DNA from: an uncultured Lachnospiraceae bacterium
GTDB lineage: Bacteria; Bacillota_A; Clostridia; Lachnospirales; Lachnospiraceae
Reading direction: 5' to 3'
Length of the DNA stretch: 10,277 bases
NCBI GenBank assembly: GCA_902783205.1
Contig: CACZQE010000356.1
Coordinates: forward strand, 1 to 10,277
This document shows positions 1 through 6,315 of this stretch, piece by piece. The notes under the pieces were generated by a model. It was given only the letters and a program-made list of their open reading frames with translations. It was not told the DNA's origin and did no database searches. The position numbers were made by a program, and so were the translations under genes. Positions within the stretch are counted from its first letter, which is position 1; each line of letters starts with the position of its first letter.

Positions 1-3000
1 CCACGACAGAAACAGAGACGGCAGAGGACGACATCAGACCGGCAGGAACTCTGGAGTACCGTGGTGAAGGCTACGATGTCGTGATGATTTATGATGAGAA
101 AGCAGGAGTCCCGGAAGGAGCAATCCTGCAGGTGACAGAGATAAGCAAGGATCATAAGGATTATGAAAAATATCTCAAGGAGGCAGGTGAGGCTTTGGAG
201 CTTGATGAAAAAGCCAACCCCACCGCACGTTTCTTTGACATCAGGATCATGGACGGTGACAAGGAGTTTGAGCCTGCTTCACCGGTCTCTGTCCGGATCA
301 GCTATGATCAGCCCATGAAAGTCAGCGAAGGGGACAAGGTTGATGCCCTGCACTTCGGGGAAAAGAAGACCGAAGTCATCGAAGATGTGGACGTAAAGAC
401 CAACAGGAGAGACGATATTGAGGGTGTTGCCTTTGAAGCGGACTCTTTCTCGGTATATGGTATCGTGACTTATACTGTGGACTTTCACTGGGAAGTAAAC
501 GGGAAGAAATATGATTTCAGCATCCCCGGGGGAGGTTTTGTCAGCCTGGAACATCTGGTGGAAGTACTGGGGATAGGTGTAAGTGATACAAACGCTGATT
601 CTGATGATAAGAACGGATCTGAAACAGGTGAAAATGATGTTGACAAGGCAGCCCATAATGCAGAGGAAACGAAAGAGACTTCTAATAAGTATGAGGAAGC
701 GATCAGGCTAAACGAGCTGGAAGTCAGTGAAGAGACGAAGAAGTTTGTGGCGGATGTGGAGAGTGTTGAATTTTCCAGTCCGGAACTGGTATGGGTCGGC
801 AAGGTCAATGAAGCAGCAACGGTTGGTGCACTGAAGAAAGCCAATGGGTTGGAAGTTGAATATAGTTCGGATCTGACAAAGGAGCAGATTGCGAAGATTA
901 ATGCGCAGACAGTGGAGGCTGAAGACTGGGCTTTGGTTAGTGTACATCCGTTTACGAGCGAAGAGAATCTGACTGTGACCATGAAGAATGGAGATCAGTT
1001 TACAGTGAGCGTGACGGATGCACAGATTTCTACGCATGTTATATCGGCAGATGGTAAAGACTATATCATTACTGTAACATATGAACCGGAGGCCAGGATA
1101 CCAGAGGGCTCAACTCTGAAAGCGGAAGAGATTCTGAATGGGACAGAGGAATATGAGTCATATCTTAATCTTGCGCAAAAAACTCTTAAAAATACAAATG
1201 AAAATGGTGATATCAAGTTTGCAAGATTCTTTGATATCCACATTCTTCATGATGAAAAACCGATTGAACCGGCAGCTTCAGTGAAGGTTGAAATTACTTA
1301 TATTGGTAATAATGAGAATATTTCTGACGATTTGATGGAAGTAGTTCATTTTGCGGATAGTGGAACAGAGGTTATTTCTGCAGCAACTCTATACCAGGAT
1401 AATATGACTTCTGTTAGTTTCGTACAGGATAGTTTCTCTGTCACGGGCACTGTTGTCACAGATGTTTCTACGATTGAGAATGGCGACTATATGGTGGTTT
1501 ATTCTGATGGAAACAAATCATATGCATTGACTAATGATGGCGGAAAAGTTGAAGTTGTTTATGATCCGGCAAAAAATACAGTAAAGTATGATGGAGAAGA
1601 AAATCTTGTCTGGGATGTGGAAAACCATGATAGTCATTGGGATGATCACTATTATTTCCGGTCCAAAAAAAACAACCAGTATTATATAGGCCTTTCTGAC
1701 AAGTCAAATGACATTCTCAGACAATACTGGGGCAGTGTTGTTCTTAAACCAACCACTGGCGGAAAATATACAATGATGGGGGATTCAGAAAGCTCTGGCT
1801 CAGGAAAATATCTGGGTTGGAGTAATAATAGTTTTGCGTCAGTGACAAGCAATCCCATTGGTGTGTTTATTGTTAAGGTCGAACCAATAGATGATATAGA
1901 TACGTCAGATCCAAAAGTAGATGAACGGGTGCATTACATCGTTACAGATCACTACGCTGGCGGAGAAACTTCAATCAGGGCTAATGGTTATTTGACAAGC
2001 GGGCAGTCTGTACCATTCGGCAGCAACCCTTCTTCACAGGAGTATGCCGGTGTTACAGTGACGGCCGGACATAATGCAGTGACAATAGGAAATGGCGGAA
2101 ATATAACGATAAGTCATGATACAAATGTTCATCTGGTTCATGTTGACTATTATTATAAAGAAATCCGACCGACGTCACAACTGGCTGTTTTTAGTGAAAA
2201 TGATAAATATGATACAAAGACCATTGGCGGAGAGAAATACTATGAATTAGGAGAGGAGAGAGTCCATACAGAAAAGACAGCATCAGTGGCTGAAGGAGGG
2301 GACGGAAGATCCTTCAACCTTACACTTGAGGCCTGGAATGTAGATTGGAATATCGCTACAGTAGGTATGGTTCTGGATGCATCCGGAAGTATGGCCTGGG
2401 ATGGAGCACCGGGTCATTATATGCAGGTCAACAGTGATAATAAGTACCAACCCTATAAATTCCTTTCTCAAAGCGAAGTAAATAAGATACTGTATACTGA
2501 CTACTCTGATTATTCCGTGAGCGGGTATGGAGATTATACGTACTATGTTTATGAGGATGGGAAAAGCGTGAATGAATATGCGCCATTAGGGTATTATGGG
2601 GGGGCCAATCACTCTGGTAATTATCTGACTATGAATGGAAACAGCGCAACGAGATATGCAACTCAAAATAATATACCTCAGGGCAGAGCGGGATGGTACT
2701 ATGTCAATACAGGAAATGCGAATGCTTTTAATACAATCGGTGGTTCAAAAGAATATAACGGCATTAATCAAAATGACAACAGATTAAGCACATTAACAGT
2801 CCATACAAAAAACGGTGATAAACAGGTCACTTTTTATCGAGCTTCTGTGAATGGCAGCAGCGTTTATCAAAATGATATAAAAGAGTGGTTTGTGGATTCG
2901 GATACAACAGGGATGTATCGAAAGACAAATACCTATGGCCCGACACAGGGAACTCCTTCCCAGTTCTATGTAGATGATGACGGGTATCTGCATTGTTTCT

Positions 3001-5780
3001 TTTATCATTCAAATGCTGTTTTTGAATCCTATGTTCTTGCAAAACAGGATTCGGAACCGATCAAGACTGAAATGCTTCAGGATGCCATTGGAAGTTTTAC
3101 AAGTGCGCTTGACAGCATTGCTCCTGACAGTGCTGTCGGAATGACAAGATTCAGCCGGAGTAATACGACAAATACCAATGGCTTCAATGATAATCAATTG
3201 ACATTGCTGAACTGGACAACAGATTCAGAAACTATTATCAGCGCATTGAATATGGCTTACGGAGGGGAGTATAAGGCTAATTCAAGCAAAACAGATAAAG
3301 GATATGAAAACGCCGGCTCTCTGACTGTTTATGATTATGGTCTTACAAGCAATACGAGTACGCAGAGTGGATTAACATCATTTAATACCTATTTAGCCAA
3401 TGATAATAATGGAGCATTGATAAAATGGGCACAGGACAATGCTAAGCCCGTAGGTAACGGATACGAATATGATAAATATGTGATAGTATTTACAGATGGT
3501 AAAGATACTGACCGTAATAATTCAAATAGCATGGATGCCCAAAATGCCGCTGATGTACTGAAAGACAAAGGCTTTTCTGTTATTACTGTACTGCTGGCAC
3601 CTGACTCAGCTTTTAATAATGGATCCCTGAATCAGGAATTTACAGAAGCTAAGAATTTCCTTGACACATTAAATGGTCCTTGTACCGGCGGAAGCGGATT
3701 GGATTGGACGAATACAACCTATATAGCTACCGCAGCTGATAAATCAGCATTGACAACCGTATTTTTGGATATAGCAAATAAGATAGCAAAAACCTTGACC
3801 GATATGACTGTACGGGATTATATAGACCCTCGTTTTCAGTTGGTTGATGAGGAGGATCATCCAATATCTGTAGGTGCTCATCCGGAACTGGGATTTACAC
3901 TCGGCTATGATTCTGAACGTGATATGCAGTATGTAGAGTGGACAGGTCAGGATATACCTACAAACAAAGTTATGGATAATACAGTAGTGGGTGATAATGG
4001 AGAAGCAGTCGATATATCTCTATGGTCTAAAACCATCCGAGTTCGTGCAAAGGATGACTTCCTTGGAGGCAATGAGATCCTTTCCAATGGAAATGTAGAA
4101 GAGTTGAATAAAGTATACCCGGACGGCCAGCCTGGCAGTACAGATCCCAAAACATCCAGGTCCTTCCCCCGCACGACAGTAGATCCGGAAGTGTTAAAAC
4201 TTGAACTGGGTGAAACCGAAGACACGATCTTCCTGGGCGAAAGAATCGATGCTGCGGAGCACAGCAAACTGGAAAGTGAAATCGGGGATACGGTCGATTC
4301 CTCATGGTATTATGAGTATCTGGAAAGATATGGCGCTGTCACTAATCAAGATTATATATCACAGATACAGCAGGGAAATCCGGTGACCATACCTTACTAC
4401 TATTTCCCGGCTGATACTACCGGTACAGAATTTAATGCGGCCAGCCTTAATCCGGCCAACCAGCATGCTTACATGAAGGATCAGATAGGAACATTGACTT
4501 ATGAGTGGATTCCCTGCGATCCCGACGGAAATGAAATTGCGATTACTGATCCTTATAATCACCTGACTACAAATACAGATGATGTGCATTATCGGTTGAA
4601 GATAAAATACACGCCTAAGACGGAGTCAGAACACACAGCCGAGGTTAACAATATGACAGACCCGGATGATTACGGACGGCCGGTTAAGCCTCCGGCAGGT
4701 ACGGAACAGACAGAAAAGGAATCAGCCAAAGATGATGGTATCGCAACAGTTCATGTGGTTTCCGGTCAGCTGACGGTCAGTAAGCGGATAAAGAAAGAAG
4801 ATATCCTTAAATATCTGGCCCGCCATGATGAAGCAACATTTACCTTTAACCTGACGAAGACAGGAAATCCTGCATCAGAATATCCCGTGATCGGAACAGA
4901 TTATACTGACGGATATGGCGGCTATACCTACCCGACCCAGCTTTCTGTCACTGTGACCGCAGCAGCAGTTAATGCAGCTGAGGAAGATGACGGATATGTT
5001 ACAATCACCGGTACAACGGTTAAAAAACTGCCTGTCGGAACTTATGAAATAACTGAAAACACTCCGGGTGATTCCAGCTTTGCTTTTGAAGAGATAGGGC
5101 ATTTGGCAGTGGACGCCAACTATCGGGCGTATGCGGAGGATGATTCAACGAAAGTGACCTTTGAAATCGGCAGACTGGCCGCGGATGCCTCAGTGACAGA
5201 ACCGATCATTGAAAGTAAGCCGGAATTGAATGCACAGAGAGTATCGGTATATGCCCGTAACTCTGTGACGCCCTCAATTCCAGTATCTATTAAAAAAGTC
5301 GATATAGGAAATACCAGCAGCCTCCTTGGTAATGCGGTGTTCAGTCTGTATGATTCAGATGCGGTTGATAATTCAGGGAAACTGAAAGAAGACGCTGCTG
5401 CAATTAAGACAGGAATAACAACAGATGCTGATGATGATCTGGGCTTTGCGGATCTGGGTGAATTAGATATCGGAACATATTATCTGGTAGAAACTTCTGC
5501 CCCTGCAGGTTATGTGCTCCCGGAATATGATTATATCAAGATAACTGTGAATTCAGGAGAAATCAAATATCAGACAGGGAATACAGGAGAACCTAAAACC
5601 GCCGCATTGATCACCAGAAATGAGCAGGAAGTATATCTCTTAGAAATATATAACTCAGCTGGCGTTGAGCTTCCTTCCACCGGCGGCCCGGGTACCACGA
5701 TACTCTGTTTCCTTGGCATTATGCTCATAGGATTTGCAGGCGTGGGTCTGGTAATGAGGCGGAGAAACCAAGCAGCATAA
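1..5780 (+). CDS. Giant LPXTG-anchored VWA-domain surface adhesin (5' end outside window)
   Basis: The reading frame is open from the first complete codon (position 3) to the TAA at 5778-5780. The ATG at 81 is internal: codons 3-80 encode TTETETAEDDIRPAGTLEYR, matching an internal part of the downstream paralogue, so the true start is upstream of the window. Domains by position are: repeat domain copy A (45-475), acidic linker (576-705), middle domain ending TMKNG..FTVSVTDAQI (711-1030), copy B (1035-1460), a module of unknown fold (1470-1890), pre-VWA domain (1920-2170), VWA (about 2300-3790; DASGSM at 2376-2393, TDG at 3492-3500), an isopeptide-type domain with DYIDPRF and FLGGNEILSNG (3790-4110), another beta-rich region (4170-4740), a pilin-like domain (4740-5270), a SpaA-like domain with VETSAPAGY (5275-5660), then LPSTGG, a hydrophobic helix and RRRNQAA. 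From family knowledge it should be exported and joined to the cell wall by sortase, with the VWA domain as adhesive head. The ligand is unknown. It may be a pilus-tip-like adhesin, but no pilin backbone gene or sortase is in view. Confidence 0.95.
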   Translation, partial: TTETETAEDDIRPAGTLEYRGEGYDVVMIYDEKAGVPEGAILQVTEISKDHKDYEKYLKEAGEALELDEKANPTARFFDIRIMDGDKEFEPASPVSVRISYDQPMKVSEGDKVDALHFGEKKTEVIEDVDVKTNRRDDIEGVAFEADSFSVYGIVTYTVDFHWEVNGKKYDFSIPGGGFVSLEHLVEVLGIGVSDTNADSDDKNGSETGENDVDKAAHNAEETKETSNKYEEAIRLNELEVSEETKKFVADVESVEFSSPELVWVGKVNEAATVGALKKANGLEVEYSSDLTKEQIAKINAQTVEAEDWALVSVHPFTSEENLTVTMKNGDQFTVSVTDAQISTHVISADGKDYIITVTYEPEARIPEGSTLKAEEILNGTEEYESYLNLAQKTLKNTNENGDIKFARFFDIHILHDEKPIEPAASVKVEITYIGNNENISDDLMEVVHFADSGTEVISAATLYQDNMTSVSFVQDSFSVTGTVVTDVSTIENGDYMVVYSDGNKSYALTNDGGKVEVVYDPAKNTVKYDGEENLVWDVENHDSHWDDHYYFRSKKNNQYYIGLSDKSNDILRQYWGSVVLKPTTGGKYTMMGDSESSGSGKYLGWSNNSFASVTSNPIGVFIVKVEPIDDIDTSDPKVDERVHYIVTDHYAGGETSIRANGYLTSGQSVPFGSNPSSQEYAGVTVTAGHNAVTIGNGGNITISHDTNVHLVHVDYYYKEIRPTSQLAVFSENDKYDTKTIGGEKYYELGEERVHTEKTASVAEGGDGRSFNLTLEAWNVDWNIATVGMVLDASGSMAWDGAPGHYMQVNSDNKYQPYKFLSQSEVNKILYTDYSDYSVSGYGDYTYYVYEDGKSVNEYAPLGYYGGANHSGNYLTMNGNSATRYATQNNIPQGRAGWYYVNTGNANAFNTIGGSKEYNGINQNDNRLSTLTVHTKNGDKQVTFYRASVNGSSVYQNDIKEWFVDSDTTGMYRKTNTYGPTQGTPSQFYVDDDGYLHCFFYHSNAVFESYVLAKQDSEPIKTEMLQDAIGSFTSALDSIAPDSAVGMTRFSRSNTTNTNGFNDNQLTLLNWTTDSETIISALNMAYGGEYKANSSKTDKGYENAGSLTVYDYGLTSNTSTQSGLTSFNTYLANDNNGALIKWAQDNAKPVGNGYEYDKYVIVFTDGKDTDRNNSNSMDAQNAADVLKDKGFSVITVLLAPDSAFNNGSLNQEFTEAKNFLDTLNGPCTGGSGLDWTNTTYIATAADKSALTTVFLDIANKIAKTLTDMTVRDYIDPRFQLVDEEDHPISVGAHPELGFTLGYDSERDMQYVEWTGQDIPTNKVMDNTVVGDNGEAVDISLWSKTIRVRAKDDFLGGNEILSNGNVEELNKVYPDGQPGSTDPKTSRSFPRTTVDPEVLKLELGETEDTIFLGERIDAAEHSKLESEIGDTVDSSWYYEYLERYGAVTNQDYISQIQQGNPVTIPYYYFPADTTGTEFNAASLNPANQHAYMKDQIGTLTYEWIPCDPDGNEIAITDPYNHLTTNTDDVHYRLKIKYTPKTESEHTAEVNNMTDPDDYGRPVKPPAGTEQTEKESAKDDGIATVHVVSGQLTVSKRIKKEDILKYLARHDEATFTFNLTKTGNPASEYPVIGTDYTDGYGGYTYPTQLSVTVTAAAVNAAEEDDGYVTITGTTVKKLPVGTYEITENTPGDSSFAFEEIGHLAVDANYRAYAEDDSTKVTFEIGRLAADASVTEPIIESKPELNAQRVSVYARNSVTPSIPVSIKKVDIGNTSSLLGNAVFSLYDSDAVDNSGKLKEDAAAIKTGITTDADDDLGFADLGELDIGTYYLVETSAPAGYVLPEYDYIKITVNSGEIKYQTGNTGEPKTAALITRNEQEVYLLEIYNSAGVELPSTGGPGTTILCFLGIMLIGFAGVGLVMRRRNQAA
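45..575 (+). repeat. Long direct repeat, upstream copy (paralogue island)
   Basis: This encodes GTLEYRGEG through LVEVLGI and aligns without gaps to 7360-7890. I count 147 identical residues of 177 by eye (about 83%), with long identical nucleotide runs. Similarity falls sharply after 575. It covers domain copy A and the short strand-rich tail SIPGGGFVSLEHLVE. Confidence 0.9.
1470..1890 (+). other. Paralogue-specific module before the VWA region, upstream adhesin
   Basis: About 140 residues begin after SFSVTGTVVTDVS with ENGDYMVVYSDG and end near VFIVKVEPID. The content is aromatic and Gly-rich (YYFRSKKNNQYYIGLSD, GKYLGWSNNSF), with short repeated hydrophobic and aromatic strands like those of trefoil-type carbohydrate-binding folds. 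That comparison is by eye only. The corresponding place in the downstream paralogue (8881-9300) has a different sequence of the same length. It may be a ligand-binding module, but the function is not known. Confidence 0.5.
2300..3790 (+). other. VWA domain with large inserted arms in the upstream adhesin
   Basis: The VWA fold is recognised by VGMVLDASGSM (2361-2393; MIDAS motif DxSxS), a central strand AVGMTRFS (about 3132-3155), a GLTSF stretch that may supply the middle MIDAS threonine, and YVIVFTDGKDTD (3477-3512). About 250 residues lie between the first motif and the central strand, much more than in a minimal VWA domain. This insert is rich in Tyr, Gly and Asn and includes EYAPLGYYGG and GRAGWYYVNTG. 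Pneumococcal RrgA-type tip adhesins also carry arms inserted in their VWA domain, so an adhesive head is a fair inference, but the insert itself is not recognised. All expected metal-binding side chains seem present. Confidence 0.85.
5670..5777 (+). other. Cell-wall sorting signal (LPSTGG, hydrophobic helix, basic tail)
   Basis: Codons 5670-5684 encode LPSTG, followed by a second Gly. A hydrophobic stretch follows (TILCFLGIMLIGFAGVGLVM, about 5694-5753), and the protein ends RRRNQAA. This is the canonical tripartite sortase signal; cleavage would be expected between Thr and Gly. The neighbours give no hint about which sortase class acts on it. Confidence 0.95.
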
Positions 5781-5790
5781 CGGGCATACG

Positions 5791-5827
5791 AAGAAGCTGA
5801 TTTCAGGAATTGAAATCAGCTTCTTTT
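5791..5827 (+). terminator. Strong intrinsic terminator of the upstream adhesin gene
   Basis: A perfect 14-bp inverted repeat pairs 5791-5804 (AAGAAGCTGATTTC) with 5812-5825 (GAAATCAGCTTCTT) around a 7-nt loop, and the run TTTT covers 5824-5827. It begins 11 bases after the stop codon. There is no A-rich stretch on the left side, so it should act only on plus-strand transcripts. Its presence argues that the downstream gene needs its own promoter. Confidence 0.9.
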
Positions 5828-5947
5828 GTAAACGAAGGTTGGATATTGTTAAGTAAAGTACATAAAAGTATTTCCGGAGAAATCCTATTATTCACAGATC
5901 AGTCACGGATTGGTTATTTATTAAAAAAAAATAAACCAAAGAACTCA

Positions 5948-5976
5948 TTATCATTTTATCTATTTAATTATATAAT
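5948..5976 (+). promoter_or_regulatory. Candidate housekeeping-type promoter for the downstream adhesin
   Basis: TTATCA at 5948-5953 matches the -35 consensus at four of six bases. It is separated by exactly 17 bp from a perfect TATAAT at 5971-5976. The A-run at 5923-5931 sits where an UP element would lie. Transcription would begin near 5983, leaving an untranslated leader of roughly 190 nt. The region is so AT-rich that chance matches are likely, so confidence is limited. Confidence 0.4.
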
Positions 5977-6031
5977 TATAAAACAATATTTATTATGTTT
6001 ATTATGGGGTATTATCTGTTTTTTGCGGTAA

Positions 6032-6175
6032 ATGTTTGTTGATTCAGAAGAAATTTTTCATGTTATCTGTAATAGATTTCCTGTGATGATGAATTATGTG
6101 AGTCAAAGGGATGGATCGACAGGAGCCGAAGTCAGATTGGTATATGGAGATTGGTTAGAAGGAGATAGTGTATGA
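6032..6175 (+). CDS. Possible 47-codon leader ORF overlapping the next start codon
   Basis: ATG at 6032 directly follows an in-frame TAA (6029-6031) and opens a frame beginning MFVDSEEIFHV and ending VYGDWLEGDSV. Its TGA (6173-6175) overlaps the ATG of the downstream adhesin in an ATGA arrangement, the geometry seen in translational coupling. Alternative internal starts are ATG at 6086 or 6089. No convincing ribosome binding site precedes any of these starts, and no family is recognised. It could be a leader peptide, a gene remnant, or a chance frame in non-coding leader sequence; chance is a serious possibility. Confidence 0.2.
   Translation: MFVDSEEIFHVICNRFPVMMNYVSQRDGSTGAEVRLVYGDWLEGDSV
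6159..6164 (+). promoter_or_regulatory. Ribosome binding site fixing the downstream adhesin start
   Basis: AAGGAG lies 7 nt before the ATG at 6172. This near-consensus Shine-Dalgarno sequence, together with the export signal that begins immediately after, fixes the start codon of the second adhesin. Confidence 0.9.
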
Positions 6176-6315
6176 GACGATATCTGAAGAAGCTGGAACA
6201 ATTGCTTCTGTCCCATAGAGGTAATTGGAAAAAATGGCGGGGTATGGTCACGGTTATGGCCATGATTGTAGTCTTTGTGACAACGTATGCTCTGATTCTG
6301 CCTGCTATCACCCTG
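6172..6315 (+). other. N-terminal export signal with LILPAITLE-type end
   Basis: Residues 1-24 are basic (MRRYLKK..., WKKWRG) and are followed by a hydrophobic core, MVTVMAMIVVFVTTYALIL, then PAITLEK. The long charged n-region is typical of Gram-positive surface proteins. The TTYALILPAITLE ending is one I recall from many large Lachnospiraceae surface proteins; this rests on memory, not a search. The exact signal peptidase site is uncertain. It is neither a lipoprotein signal nor a YSIRK-type signal. Confidence 0.8.

Larger units (their letters stand above)
5828..6171 (+). other. AT-rich intergenic and leader region between the two adhesin genes
   Basis: Together with the terminator this forms a 391-bp gap between the genes. 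The stretch around 5905-6060 is very AT-rich, including a nine-A run at 5923-5931. It holds a candidate promoter (5948-5976), a small ORF reading into the next start codon (6032-6175), an 8-bp direct repeat AGATTGGT (6134-6141 and 6148-6155), and the ribosome binding site at 6159-6164. No tRNA, recognisable riboswitch or insertion sequence was seen. Confidence 0.7.

Noticed and set aside
81..83. ATG at 81 as the start of the upstream adhesin
   Set aside because: No ribosome binding site precedes it, the frame is open to the window edge, and codons 3-80 match the inside of the paralogue.
5911..5937. Possible second hairpin around GGTTATTTATT and AATAAACC
   Set aside because: The pairing needs a multi-base bulge and is nearly all A-T, so it would be too weak for a terminator; an A-tract near a promoter is the simpler reading.
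5810..6031. A 73-codon plus-strand ORF in the intergenic region
   Set aside because: It starts with a TTG inside the terminator hairpin, has no ribosome binding site, and reads through AT-rich promoter-like DNA, giving a Leu/Ile/Lys/Tyr composition expected by chance.
6111..6158. A 15-codon ORF with its stop adjoining the AAGGAG site
   Set aside because: A purine run directly abuts the ATG, too close to act as a ribosome binding site, and a peptide this short cannot be separated from chance.
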